Positions 11,401-26,400 of a stretch of 64,000 nucleotides of DNA are shown one piece after another; position 1 is the stretch's first letter; every line of letters begins with the position of its first letter. The notes beneath the pieces were generated by a model. That model did no database searches, was not told where the DNA came from, and was given only the letters and a program-made list of their open reading frames with translations. Source of the DNA: Dermacentor variabilis (lineage: Eukaryota > Arthropoda > Arachnida > Ixodida > Ixodidae). The stretch lies in assembly GCF_050947875.1 (NCBI RefSeq), contig NC_134571.1, positions 1,255,001-1,319,000 of the forward strand, read 5' to 3'. A program made the position numbers and the translations under genes.

Positions 11401-14400
11401 CCATCATAGATTATCATAGACTTCCTTACTGATCCGTCATCATAGCCAACCATTCATGCGTTGCGCCATCAAGCTCGCCATTTTGCCATTCACGACGGCC
11501 TGCTTTACCGACACAATTACACCTCTGACTGCCGCCAGTGGTTATTAGTACTACCTCGAAGCCTGTGTTCTGAAATCTGCGCATCGTTCCACTCTGATCC
11601 ACAGTGTGCCCACACGAGACTTTTCAAAACCTACCAGCGCCTCTGACAACGCTACTACTGGTGAGGAATATGCAACTACATTAAAGAGTTTGTTCGCTCA
11701 TGCACAACTGCCAGCGCCGGAAATCTTCACCGTGGCTCTCGCCAGCTGGTCTGCAGCATCTACCCTGCCCTAACTGGCCGCTCGACAACATTGGAATCGA
11801 TCTGCATGGACCACTTCCTTTCACACCGGTAACCGTTGTGGGGATGCGTGACTCTCACGCCTCCCCTGAGATCTAGTTTTCCCGCATGGCTCGTCTCCTG
11901 CAGGGCGGCTTCGCCCGCCGCGTGGCCTGGCGCCCGCGGCGGTCGGGTGGTACAAGCGCGGTGCTAGAGATGGCGCGAGCGTCGCGCCGCTGCGGGGTTA
12001 CTCGGGCGTCGGGAGACCAGGCGCTCGGGCTGTTGGGTTCGAGAGAGGAAGCGGGACGGCCGTGCCGCACGTGCAGCGACCCTCTTGCCCGGCGGGTCGG
12101 CGCGCGGCGGGGACGTATCCCGCGTGCGCGCCGACCCATGCTTCTGCGAGACCGCCCGCGTGGCCGCCCTCGAACGCGCCACGATTCGCGTGACCATACA
12201 CGCGAACGACCAGGCCTTGGGATCCAGCATGGGGCGAACATATTCGCTCGCTTCCGGTCGCGGTGAGTCAGACTTCTAGATTTGTCGTGCGCCCATCGGC
12301 ATGTTTTGTGGATAGCAACTCGGCTAGCAGGCATTGATTTATGAAAGGTGCAATAAATGCCCTTGTGATTGTTTGCACTACTGTGTTGTCGTTCCTTTGT
12401 CCCAAGAGTACGGGTGTGAGGGACCCCACACCGTTAGGCCATTGTTGCAGTCGATCACCTCACACGATACACCGAAACAGCCGCCCTCCATTCCTGCTTC
12501 GTCAGTTCATACTGCGGCATCGTCCACCTCAAGAACTGCTCAGTGATTGTGGACACGTCTTCCTGTTGGAAGTAGTTGAAGCCATTCTCAAAGAGTGCCA
12601 CGTTGTTCATCGCACAACTACGGCGTACCACCCTCAAATGAATGGCCTCACAAAACGGTTCAACCATACGTTTGGCAACATGCTTTCATTGTACATCACC
12701 TCTGACCACACGAACTGGGATGCCATTCTACCCTTCGTAACCTACGAGTATAACACCGCTACGCAGACCACCACTGGATTTTCACCCTATTTCTTCCTAT
12801 ATCGTTGGCACCCTTCACATATCATCAACACAATTCTGCCATACTGGCCGAATGCATCTGAGTGCGTGCCTATTTCTCCCACGGTCAGACATGCAGAAGA
12901 ATGCTGTGACGTCGCTCGGGCTTTTATTCCGATGATCAAGAGCGCCAGAGGAGCATTCGCCGTAACGCCACTTTCACGGTCACCTTCGATACAGGAGCGC
13001 TCATGTGGCTCTCAGTCCCTTTCGCTGCCCCTGGCCTCTCTTCAAAACTGGTTCCAAAGTATGAAGGCCCTTGTCGTGCCCTTGAACGCGCATCTTCTTT
13101 AAACTATGTAATAGAACCAGTTGAGCCATCTTCAGACATGCGCTGCCGTGGACGAGACATTGTCCATGTTGACCATCTAAAGCCTTACTACGACCCGCTC
13201 ATTGTGACGAGCTGTTAGTTCGCCGGTCGGCTCCCTTATCGCTCCCGGGGGTGATTTTAACAAAAAAGAGACGCTAGTGGGTTCAGCGCTACTGGATCAA
13301 CACGCTAGTGGGTCGAGCACTCTTGCTTGGCAATGGCTCTAGTGCTTGGAAGCTGTCACTGTCCTGACTGTTGACGTTGCACTGCTCCGAGCTCTGTCAC
13401 ATAAACACCTTTAGAATATAAAGGCTGATCCTATGCCGATCCTGCCTTTCCAGTCTTGTCAATTAAACGAAGACAGGATTTCAACTCATCATCATGGTCG
13501 CTGTGAGCAGGGGCGGCATCCTCAAGCTATTGTTTTCCGGAGCCCAACCATTTCTTCAAGATTTCGCGTCTTGACACGGTATGCTATGAAAAGGTAGTGA
13601 GCTTGGCACAGCATCTGTCTTGTGCCGAGTAAAGCAAAATTTCACAAAAGTGGTCATATCCTCAAAAGAAATTGCTTGAGAATAACACTTGAGCTCTTCA
13701 GCAAATGCAATTCCATATTTCTAAATGGGGAACACACAGATGGGTAGACTATGCCAAGAGCACTGGCCATCAGTTGCTGCCACTCTTATCCCCGCCCATG
13801 CTTTCGTTTATCCAGGCATTCAATTTTGCAACCTTTGGGCAGCTTCGGCTTGTCTTGGGATCCCAGCCAACATGAACGCGACAACAAGAACAATACTAGC
13901 TGCCACAACTCCGAAAATCAGAGGCTCATCATTCTATTTCTGTGCATCAGCAGGCACCATTCTATGCCTAGTAATTGCATTACACACACACACACACACA
14001 CGCACGCACGCACGCACGCACGCACGCCCTTGGCACCAACCCTTATCATCTGCACACCTGGGCATTCCTGGCAAAGAGATCAGAGCCGGCCTTGATGAGC
14101 AACGACACCGCACTGCTATTGCGCACGTACACAGCCCAGTGCAAGGGTGTGTTCCTGTGGTAGGTGTCGCACATGGTGAGGCTCGCACCCAGTGTGATGA
14201 GCAAGCGGGACGGGTCGTTCCTGGGGAAAGAAAAACATGGTGCCGTTTCTTGCGTTCAGCTGTGCATACGAAAAAGTGCAGCATCGTACAATGCGTACAA
14301 CCCAATCCTTTTGCAGACATGGTGCATCCACATACGCTACCATGGACCGTTAAAATACAGCGAGAAAAGTGCTCCATGCGAAATTATGGCCATGATACAT

Positions 14401-17400
14401 TGTGGAATGCAAAAACACTGCATACACACGTCTAGTGTTTGACTAGTGGAACCCAGATGACAGAAAATGAAAAAAATGCTCGAAAGTAGAACAAAACGAT
14501 CTTGCATGGTGATCATACAATGGCAAGGTGTCTTGCTTTTTGCCATTCTCTGGACACTGGTGCAAACAAATGCTGAATACCCTGCACAAATACAAGATAT
14601 CTGTATTGGCAAAAAAAAATATGCAGATCCCACGCGCTGTGGGAATCAACGTAATCGAAGCTTTCTGTGCGGGACGCTTTGGTTGACGATAATTAGTGGT
14701 GATGTTTACGGTTAAGCTTAATTTCTTAAACGTTTAGCCTAACACGAGAGTGGTGAGTTGATGTTAAACGTTACCTTGCGGGCACCAGTGCTGTTTGTCT
14801 GAGTAGTACACAGAACACGCAGGAAGAGCTGTTTGCTTGAGGCATTGTTGTGCGCCATATTTCATACCCTTCAAGACAATTGAGAATAGCCACTGCCTCC
14901 CATGGATGGCACACTGGATTGTGGCAAAAGTACTAAACTTGAATTGGATTATGGCGCTGTACATGCCAAAACCACAATCGAATTATGGGGCATGGTAAAG
15001 TGGCGAACTCCGAATTAATTATGACGCCGTGATGTTCTTTAACGTGTCCCAATATCTAAGTGCACATGCATTTTCTATTTCACCCCCGTCAAAATACGTC
15101 TGCCGCAGTGGGGATCAAGTCCACGGCCTCTAGCAATGCCATAGCCGCAAAGCTACCGTGACAGGCACAGAAGTGTTGATTTGACGGTCAACCCCTTCCG
15201 TAGCGTTGCCTCGACCCTGCGGTGATTTTTAATTAATGCGGCTCTGCTTCTGTACGCCCTGCGTAGTTTGTCCGCTTAACATATTTGCATGGTGTCTATT
15301 TTTCAGAAATAGCAGCAACATACTGTACCACACCTTGAACTTAAGCTTTCCAGTTTGCCCGCAGCCGCCATCGTATAGTAGCAGGGTTTGCTTGCCTTCT
15401 CACGTCGCCCCCCACTCCCTTGTATGGGTACTGCCTCTTCTCCTACCTCCAGTTCTATCTACGTCCCCTCTGGACTCGCGAGTTAGTAGAAAGGGAAGTG
15501 CTGCAGTTTCTGCAATGCTTGTGAGAGGAGTCACGGATAATTACAGCTGGCAAGAGGCTAATGTGGAGACAGCCAGGGAGCTCCAGAGGGCATTGTGCAC
15601 ATTCCACGCGGAGGGGTGAAAACCAGTTTCTAGCATCACCTTTCCTAACTCACCCCTGTCATGTATTCACACGCTCTGAACCCCCCTCTCCCACCTCCAA
15701 TGCAGTGTGGTTGACAGCAGCAGCCACAGCAGCAGCAGCAGTGGGAAAGTTGAAGGAAGAGGCAAAGAAAGCTTCACTTTAAAAGAAAAATGGGTTCAAG
15801 CAATGTTTCTACCATCGTGGCACTGAGTAAGACAGACAGGAGTGTTAATTTAGAAGGCACCAATTGTACAACGTTGACGGGTGGTTCACAGTGCGTTGGC
15901 CCTACGGTGCTATGCCCAGGGTTCGTACAGAACATTTGGCTCAACATTCAAAGACAATTCAAGGATGCCGAAGGCCACAATTCAAGGAGGGGGAAACAAC
16001 TCTTATTGGTACACCTACACTGTACATAAGCAAAATCTCCTTCTCAGCTCTAATTTCTAGAAGCTAAGCAGCTGTTGAGTTGGAGTTGGCTTCAAGATCT
16101 TCATGGCTTTTCAAAGTTGACTTGTAATGATATCAATCACCTTCTGGCATGATGGTGTCTGGCTTGAGCGAAAGATAGTCCAGTTATAACTAAATGGCTA
16201 AAACTTACTTTCCATCAGGTATTTCTCAAGTCTATGGCCTATAAGGCTCGAGAATGTAGCCATGATGGCTGCAATATGAACCAACCAGCAGAACAACATT
16301 TTTTTTTTTTTTTTGGTTATGCATGGTCGTTTTTCATCTTCGATATCATCCTACACGTGTCTCGTTGCTGTCTCATCTTACACAAAATCAGTACATATGC
16401 GCATGTGTACGGTGGTGTCTGTTCCCTTATACATATGTGTACCGCTTCGTGGAATAAAACAATTGTTGGAAGTTAGAGCTGTGTCCGCGTCTTGCCACTG
16501 TCCTGCGTCCCTTTTCGTGCGCTAAAAAATCTCAGTTATGAACCAACACGCCCTAACCTACACTTTGTAAATGTGGCAAGGCTTGCTCACGTTATCTGGC
16601 TTTTTCTAGCTCCCTGGTGGCAACGACGATTTAAATAGGCCCGTCTTTGGTGGCTGAGGACACGCCACATTGCAATCCTTGCACGACACTCTCAAAAGAA
16701 ACTATTTAGGATTGTTTTCCAATAGACAGTATCAATGGCATAGCCCCTACACAGAGTTTGTTACACTGAATGTTTAAAAGTTCTCAAGGAATTTAAGGAG
16801 CACATTTTTTTTTTAGAAAAGAAGAGTTTTAAGGGCCCTTTGAATCTCCCTTTCCAAATTCAAGGGTTTTCAAGGATTTCAAGGAGTTGTATGTACAATA
16901 TCGTGGCTACGCCGGCGAAAAAACATGTAGGATGGAGGGCTGCTGTTGTCACAAACCAGAATCACAGACATGCCGGCAGGCAAAGCCACTGCTATTGGCG
17001 GCGAGGAGTTACGGAGTTGCCATCTATCGGAAGCGCCTTGCTGACGTAGTATGAGGGATCATGTGGCGCGCTCCTCATAGGTTTTGCTGTCAGCGCTCAC
17101 TGAAAACACCACGCACGAGCTCTCCCGGACATTTCTGTAAGCACTTTAAAAACGAGAGAAGTTTTTTTACTGTCTAAATAATAATCTTGGGCAAACTGAA
17201 AGCACACAATCGTTTACAGGCGCTGTCTCTTTACCGAATACGTACAGTAAACGCCACTGAGCGTGGTCACCGCGATGAAGTCTCCCAAACTAGCTTCTTG
17301 CGGGAAAGGTAGGTAAACGCTGAGAGCAAACTATGTGAAATATGTTCCTATAGTGTTTGTATAACTAAATGGAGCGTAATAGAACGAAGCCTCAATGCAG

Positions 17401-20400
17401 CGATCGCGCAGATTCGCAGCGACCGACTGCGCGTCTGCATGCTTGTCCGTGCACTGTTTCGCTTTTCCATGCGCGCGTTTTCGCACCGTGCCATGAGCTT
17501 TAGGCCGCAGAATATGAGCATTTGACAGTATACAAGCAACCATTGTTGCGTGGGCGCTATCAGAGCTGTTCAAAAATAATTTCATTGTAGAGACTTCGAC
17601 GCCTACACGGACTGTGATGTCCCGTCGCGACGATTCAATATTTTTTTTCTCCTAAGTTCTTTGAACTTTCAATATTATTTCTCGAGTTGCGTCGCACTGT
17701 ATGTTCATCGGTGTTCTCAGCGTGCAATTTCCCGCTGCTCCTTTTTTGTAATCTGGTGCATTAATTCATAACATAAACATGACCATATGCCATGCTTTTT
17801 TTAAATGTGCTTCTTACCACTGCCTTTCCACTCCACTAAACTTGCCAGTATCTATACCATCGACAAGTTCATAGACCAAACCATCATGACATTAGTCGAG
17901 CAGCGGACTGGGGCGAGCGTCTCAGTGCGCGTTTTCAGAACATCGCAGACCAGGCGCCGCAGCAGAAATCTTCCTCGCGTCTGTGCTTGCTGCATACCCG
18001 AGTTGTAGCCGATGACTGTTTGCCGGTTTTATGTTTCGCGAGCCAAGCTTCACGCAGCTTCTTGTCCTGCGGCTACATGTGAATAAGGCTGACACCGGAC
18101 TCCGTTACGTACGTCCGGCCCTGCGGCACCGAGCAGTAGCCTACCATGTTGCGCGCCTTCAAAGGCAGCCACTACCTATTGTTGTGCTTTCAAGCGTTCT
18201 AAAGGAGACACTCGAAGGGGGAAAATTTCGCCACTAAATGAGGACCGCAGCGTACGAGGGAATTTAAACTCATTTTCAGCTCGCTTCGGCACTCCCGAAG
18301 CAGCCGACGCGGCCGCTATGTCCACGTGATCCCTCCTAGCACGTCACGCCGACGGTGGCACCAGCTTTTGCAGTGGTGGAGCTCGAGGCCAATAGCAATG
18401 CTGGTTCCTTGGCCGTCTGGCTGAATGTCTGCTTTGTCGTTTGCTCGGCACACACCATGGCACATGCTGTGCATCATGCTCTTGCTTCTAATGGTTATTA
18501 GCAGAGGAACATTTACAGATGAAATACATTTCAGTTGAGACAATAAAAACGAGCACGTAATGAAAACATTCCTTCTATTAGCACTGTCAGTCAGCAAATT
18601 CAAGATGGCAGGTGCTTTTCCCTTTTCCTATAGCTAGCTATGGCATTTTGCTGCAGAGCACGAGGTTGCAGGTTCAACACTGTGGCTGTCTTTACTTTTT
18701 TAATATGGTGGATTAAAAAAGCTTTTCTATAGAGATTTTATGTGCCTTCAGGTAACGTCAGGCAATCAAAATTAATCCTTAGTTATACCCTTATGGCATC
18801 AATCATAGCAGATGGTAGGATTTTGGGAATTGTTCATTTTTATTTATTGCACTTCTCATGTCACCCTTATCTGACGGAAGCAGTATCGCCGCATCCTCAT
18901 GCGAACATGTTAGTGTGGTAGGTCCACCATTTCTGCAAGGAAGCACAAGCTCTGTTTCTCCGCCACATGGTCATATATTGATCCATAAAAGTTCATGGAT
19001 TTCTCGTGCAAATAAGTTAGTCCTCAGCCACATGCACTAATTTGTTAAGGTTCAGGTTTGAATACAGTAAAGCGCCTGTGTATTGGTGGCAAAGACACTG
19101 GAAACATTTCATTGCAGGCTTTGTTGACTTGTATCTAGTGCTTCCGTGCATGCAATGCAACTATTGCATAAATTTCACTCCACTATATCGCTAATCAATT
19201 CAGTTATTCAGTCAATTACCTATGAATTGCCCCAGCACTTCGTTTCATAAGGCCATCTAGTCCTTTAAACATTTCCTTACATTTAACAATCTTTTGTGTT
19301 CACCAACAGAGGAGCAATGGAATCTGGTGATGTTGTGGATAAGCGACACTTGCGTGTCTTTTGCCGTATCCATAATTGCACCCATGCACGAAACACTTTA
19401 TCGTTCGGTAGTGTGCAGCCTCTTCAAACACAAACATTCACAAGCCTTGTTCTTTCACACAAGCTTAAATATACTGAGGAAATATGTAAACAAAGCACCC
19501 AAAACAAAATGCCAATAATGTTTCCTCCACGACCCGAAGCAAGATGACCGCTCCGTGCAGACGCGCTAGCGTAGACAATGGGTACATCAATTCTGCCATT
19601 TCCCGCAGTTTTAGTTTTCTTGTGCTTTCATGGATGCGAATATTTACCTTGAATGCTAGCAAAAAGAAAAGAAGCATTGGTTTATTTTGTTCGTGCATGC
19701 AGAATTTAGTTTTTATTGTTGCTGCTAATAAAGATGCCATAAACCATAGTGTCTAGCAGACAGTACTGTACATGATATCCACATGCAACCATGCCAGTTC
19801 CATGCCACCAATGCTGACCTCCACCACTCGTGAGTATGTGCACAACAAAGCAAACAGTTTACTTATTTCTGGGCATGCATTGTAATAATAATAATATTTG
19901 GGGTTTTACATGCCAAAACCACTTTCTGATTATGAGGCACGCCGTAGTGGAGGACTCCGGAAATTTTGACCACCTGGGGTTCTTTAACGTGCACCTAAAC
20001 CTAAGCACACGGGTGTTTTCGCATTTCGCCCCCATCGAAATGCGGCCGCCGTGGCCGGGATTCGATCCCGCGACCTCGTGCTATGCAGCCCAGCACCATA
20101 GCCACTGGGCATGCATTGTACAGCACCAAAGTTGGCACTCCTGTCTATCTTACTCCATGCATTATGATCAGCTCTGTGCCAGCCAGCCAGCCCGAGTGTG
20201 GCGCCGCTGCCTACATCAGCTACAATTTGTTTTCTAAGCAAAACAATGGTCCATGGACAGCTTGACATAACTTGTCTTTCATGACAACTGACAACCAATG
20301 TGATGGGTCTAGCATGAATGACAGCTGCATACAAGGTAAATTTCTTGAGTCTGATTCTGGCCACAACTGCACCAGATACGAGATGGCTTGATAACACCTC

Positions 20401-23400
20401 AATTTACATGACGTTAAAGGCCCCCTAAAAGGAGGGTATTACATAAGGGGTAGGATATATGTCTATGAACAAAAAATTGCAACAAGCTTCAAGCTGATAA
20501 GTGATCAGTTACAGAAGTTAAAAATGACAATGGGCAGGTAATGTGCAGAGGAAGGCCATTCTACTCAGTGGCTGCTCAAAAAAGGCAATGAAGGAAGGAC
20601 TGGAAAAGCACAAAAGGGAACATGCGATTGATTTTTATTTTTTTATTTGTGGCTCATGTGTAGCACCGCCACATTAGAGAAAGATTATAAGTACAATATG
20701 TTTCATGCAATGCACATGCTTACTTAAATTTTGTAAAAAAAAATTGAAGAGTTGTTGTAGAGGTTCTTTATGAGAAGAATAATAGAACTTGTGGAAGAGG
20801 GAGAGACCTACAATGTGGTGTCCTAAGGAAAAAGGAGGTAAAAGAATTATGCAGATACTCCACTGAAGTTGTCTAAGTATGTGTAGGCATCGTGCCACTT
20901 GCTTATCTTCACATAGCCGGGTATCATTATCAATCTTATCAAACTTGATCCGACCAGCATCAACCCTTATCAGTCATTACCAACCTGGGGTTCTTTAACG
21001 TGCACCTAAATCTAAGTACACGGGTGTTTTTGCATTTCGGCCCTATCGAAATGCGGCCGCTGTGGCCAAGGTTCAATCCCGCGACCTCATGCTCAGCAGC
21101 CACTTAGCAGCACAACACCATAGCCGCTCAGCCACCATAGCAGATGTTAGCATGCAAAGCAGTTATACTACCAATGCATGATTATGCTGCGATTATTTGG
21201 AACCCATACGCAAAAACAAATATGGACAAACTGGGACAAATGCAAAAAAAAACTCAGTTTTTTTTTTTTATATATAGTTTCAGCCACACATCGATAACTG
21301 ATCAATTGTCGAAAGCCAATCTACAAACCTTAAGTCAGAGAAACTGCTGTTCACATTTAAGGTTTCTTAATTAATTAAAGGCCATTATAACATTTTACAC
21401 AAAAGAATTCATTATTTTCTCATCTAGATATACCACTAGGGAATACTATGATCTATTAATAGCACCATTCACTACTAGAAATAATCATTTTAAATACTTG
21501 TATTCCCCTTTTCAGAGGACTGTTACCGAGTAGAATAACCTAAGTAATGATTCTGTGCTGGTACAGACGCCAACATCGTTTGTATGTAGTTTAGAGTGAT
21601 TGCATTGCATACTTTGTCACGTTATCAGGTATATGTGAAACCTGTATTGTTTGACTGTATGTGCAATTTTTTTGTACTATTGTATTTTGTAAACCACCTT
21701 GCTAAAATCCCCAGAGAGAGGATTGCAGTATTAATAAATAAATCATACACCAAAACATACAGCTTGGTCACACATGTGGCAGTCGCTGTGACGTTTATAT
21801 GTCAAATGTGTGAGATTATTCAAAGTGTACATGCGAAGAAATACTGTGCCTTGCTCCTAACAGTACTTTGGCAGCAGCAGAGTTAGTTCATAGTGACGAA
21901 TGAGTACAGAGCGAAATGGAAGTGATTTGATGCATTTCCGACTACAGGTTGCAAAGCCACTCATTATGTCTGTGCTAAGCACCACAAAGAAGCCTGTAAG
22001 ACCGTCACTTAAAATTTAAAATATGCTGCCTGAACTTCATGCATTCAGTGGCCCAGCACAGATGTCCAGTATGATGCCGTTGAGCACTGGACTGCAGCTA
22101 AGCAAACAGGTGGGTCTGTCCAGATGTAAATGTGAAAAATGCAAGGGTCAGTCAAGAATATATTGCATAAAGTGCCAGGTGCTGCTGTGCCTAACCGATA
22201 GTCAGAGTTGCTTCTTCATGAAGAAACTATGTCGGTTCTATGACTATTGAGGCACTTTGTACACTATTAATTGTTACACGTTTGTAAAAAATAAACATGT
22301 TTGTTTCGGCTCAACAACCTTGTCGTTTGGTCTTGTCAGGTCTAGAGCGCAAGAAAAAGCAAGCGGCACCTGAAAGGGTTAAAGGGACACTAAAGGTTAC
22401 CAGAAACTCAAGTTAAAGTGGTAGAGCAATGTTCTAGAACGTCTAAGGCGTCAATATAATCGCGAACAGAGCTTTAGTAACCGAGAAATTGAGGTAAATG
22501 CATGACACGATTTGAGACCCCCCAGCGACATTCCGGTACTAGCCCGATGACGAAAGGACTCCTCATAATTTGTGTTACTAATATTCAACTACTCGTATTA
22601 AAAATATCATTTCATTCGATTATAAGACGGAAAAAAATGCTACTTGTCTACGTCTATTCGATTCTAAGAAAAATAACATTTTGACGTTACCTTTCAGTAA
22701 TATGGGTGTTCGAAAGGTTTCGTTTTCGCTCGACTCTGCGCCGCGCACGCTTTGGAGTTTCAGTAGTTTCGTTATCGCGTCGTGCTGTGAGGGTTCTGCT
22801 GGCTCGCGAAACTTTCATTTGGAACAAACAGCGAGAATGCCACGTCCATGTGATGTCGTGGGAAGCCCTCGTTGCTTTCCCGCTCCGGAGATCCGGTGTC
22901 GAGGCCGCCGTCGTAGTACGCAACGACGCCGGCAGTGCGAGCCCTCAGCAGCAGGTCGCGCTCGTCGGTGCTCAAATCGCTGAAGTTGAGCCCACCATCG
23001 CGAGCCAATCTGTCGGTGTCAGGGTCCATTGCGACGAGCGTCGAAGTTAGCGTCATAGAATGAAGTACCAGCTTATGGGCGTCTTGCGCTGGAGTTTGAG
23101 GTATAGTAGCGGCGCCTGGTGGCGGTGCGGGAAACGACATCTGGGTCGTGCCAGCTTGGGTTGTATTGAGCCCTGGCTGTGGCGAAGCACGTTTCTAGGC
23201 CGAGTTTTGCGTCGATTCGCACATTTTTATGCCCTGTTGCGAGTGCGAAAAGGCTCGTCGCTTCTCATAGACCACGCCGACCACGCTGCGAGCTCGCCGC
23301 AGCCTATAGTTTAACGAAAACGGACTCTCCGTGTGCCGTGGGACGTAATGTGGGACGTAATTCGTTTCTCCTTCCGCTAGCCACCATACTCCCGCTTTCG

Positions 23401-26400
23401 CTCTGCTGTCGGCTCTGTCTTGGCTCTGTTTCTGGCCGCTATAGGGGTATTGCTCAGGTTCGCGCGTGCGCACCTGACCCTTCTCTGGATCGCACAGCGC
23501 CGTCGGAGCGGCAGTCGCTCGCTAGCACTTTTGCAGCAGCCCTAGCAGTCAGAGCTGTGACCGCTAACCCGCGGTTCGCAGTGAGTTGCGACCACGGCGG
23601 GTTCAGGCCAGTGGGGACAGGGTGAGTCTCGACCTAAGGTGTTTATTCACCTTAGAGTACAAGGATACCAACAGACAACAACAGCCACAACACATACAAA
23701 TACAACACATACAAATACAACACAAAACAAAACCACAGCGGCGGAGCATTCCGCACGTCTGGGGTGAAATAAACCGCACAGTGTGGGAACCACAAAAGAG
23801 GCTGATAAGAGTTCAGCTCACCCAGAGTGGATCCGCGCTCGGGCCCTGGGGCGGTCAGTCGCACACAAAGGCCGGGCGCAACAGGGGGACGGCGTGCGGC
23901 GGTCTCAGCGGCTGAATTGAGATGCGGCCAGTCGCAAGCTCCTCAGCCGAAAGACAACGGTGCATCGGGGGAATAGCGCTTCTCCCCGAGCGGCGGAGAG
24001 GGAGTCTCCCCGTTTCCAAGAAAAGGAAAGGAGGGAACGGGGTGCCTTGGGCTGCGGCGTCGCGGCCAGGCGCGAAGAGCAGCGGGAGCGGCGAACGTGC
24101 CCTCTCCCAGCTACTCTCCGCGAGCGAGCAAGTGATTATCGCGTGATAACCGCGTGGCCGCTCCGGAGATATCGGGATGCGCGTGCGATCCCCACATCTC
24201 CCCCCCTCCTTAAAATAACCCTTTAGCCGCTAAGAGGCCGCCGTCACCTGAGGCTTTCCTGAGAGGGACATGCTACTCCGACAGCAACACGGTTTGAGTC
24301 CATGTTGGTGAGGGAGCAGCTCTAGCTGCAGACCGCCGTTGTCTCCGTGTAGGTGGTCGCGAGCCAGGCCGGAACATTGAACAATGCCACGGAGCAGCTT
24401 GACAGTAACGGGACGCAGCAGGAGGCAAGAAGGCTGCTGGGTCCGGGTCACCTTGCGTCTCAGCGGCGTCACCTGCCCAGTCGGACGTGCCGGGTCCGTG
24501 GTGGGGAAAGGGCCCCTGGATTTCTTTTGGCTGCCTCGACCAGACCAACGCGATCCTCGAACCAGCCTCGATATGGCGCAGGACAGCTAGCTTGGTGTTC
24601 CCGGGGTTCGTTGTCCTCTGGTATTGGCGAATACGTTTCTTTCTGTTCGTTCCGCCGCAGCTCTCTCTGTTGTTGCGCACCCTCGCGGGTGTCGGCACGC
24701 AAGATCGGCAAAGGCATGCCGACTCACCCCTAATTGTGGTCTTCTCGTCCGCGACGCTCACGGCGTGCACGCTCCGATTCCGCGCGCGCCGGACGACCAC
24801 CGCGGGTTCGAGCACTCCGAGCCGCCGCGCGCGCAGGGCACCGCGCGTCCGCGCCTGCTCCGGCCCGCTCCGTGTGCCGAGCTGCAGCTGCGCGCGTACG
24901 CGCCCCGCCGGCCCCACAGCTTAGGGGAAGGCGAGACCGCGCGCGCAGCAAGGGAGACCCTAGGCAAAGCTCTCGAGAAGCCAGAAAGTACATTTATTAA
25001 ACTGGGAGTCAATACAAACACACGTTTTAACGTCACGTCCGAATATGAATCTGATTAGACAAAACATGGCCGAATGGTCACCGGTGGCCGCTAGAATGGC
25101 GCACCGCCACCGAGAGAGAACAGAGAAACGAGGAACAAAGAACAAAGAACAAAGAACTCGAGCAGTAAGAATTTGCCTATCCTTCGGTCAGCGCCTGCCA
25201 TCGTGCGCCCCACAGCAGAGAAAAGGGAAATAGAGAGAAACGACAGACGAACAGACGGGGGCACGATCGGCAGACGCTGCCTCAGGACATCGAGACGACG
25301 GAAGAGTGCCCGTGCGCCCGCCGAGGCCGGGACCCCGACGAGCCGAAGTAACCATCGGCCGGCGGCGGACAAAGGGGGCCGCCGCCGGCAGAGAGGAACA
25401 CGTACGCACCTTCCGACGCCCCGATGTGGTCTCCCCAGGACCCGTCTTGCGCGCGCTTACCCGGAGTGCACGCAAGCAGGGCCCGAATCCCGCCAAAATG
25501 TGGGCCAATGGGGGAAGCCTGTTGACTTTCGCGTGGGCGGGATGACAGCAGAGCGACAGTGTTTTATGACCCGCTGCCACCCCGTCCAGGCAAGGAGGAG
25601 AGGGACACGGAGCCCCCGGCAACACAACGCAATGGCTCCACAGAACCATCGCGAGAGCCTGAAAACCGCCGCGAGAGCCAGAAACCCCACATCCCTCCCT
25701 CCTTAAATGCTCCCTACCAATGCAAGGCTGGTGGCTCCGATGTCAGCCAAGAAGAAAAGAAAACAAAGAACAAAGAAATAGTCATTACATTACGGAGCTA
25801 TCCATTGGCAGTTTGAACCTAAAATCACCAGCCCCAAAACATAAATTAAAAAAAGACATCAAAGGAAGAAAAGCAAGCTAGTAGAATTGATTAAATAGGG
25901 ACGTCTGAGGTACACAACAGCAACACAAAAGAAACTCTACACGAGCCCATGCTTTAATGCGAACATGCACAATAAAAGAATCCACCGAAGGAAATGTAAG
26001 AGTAACAATAAAAGACAAACGCTTAGAGACATAATGACATTCGGACACAAACGCGGACAAGGGAAAATGACAAAACGTTGGCCTATACAATCAATCAAAA
26101 CACAAGAGAATAACAACGGTTCAGAGGATGTACAGGGAATGTCCGCGCTAAATATCTCCGGCGAGCACGAACAAAGCCCGCATGCCACGCGTGCGACTCC
26201 AAGCCACTTTAACAGCGTCCGGCAACGGCCTCTGGTGCCGGTGCCTCTGGAGGTGTCCGCTCCATGGTGCAGCCATGATCCGCGCCAATCTTCGTGACCG
26301 CACAGCCCGATCCACAGCCCCGCCGTCGCCAGGCCTCGATCCAGTTCGACATCACTTGTTGACGCAACACGGCAGCGAGGACACACGCGAAACACTCTCG

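Noticed and set aside
12341..13102. 253-codon plus frame as an intact gene
   Set aside because: The first codons are solo LTR sequence and the rest is a frameshifted integrase fragment.
18640..18700. tRNA gene-like sequence
   Set aside because: A B-box-like GGTTCAA is present, but there is no cloverleaf-compatible acceptor stem. At most it is a SINE relic.
24273..24917. 214-codon minus frame across family C and the family B LTR
   Set aside because: It spans the junction of two different elements, so it cannot be one ancestral protein.
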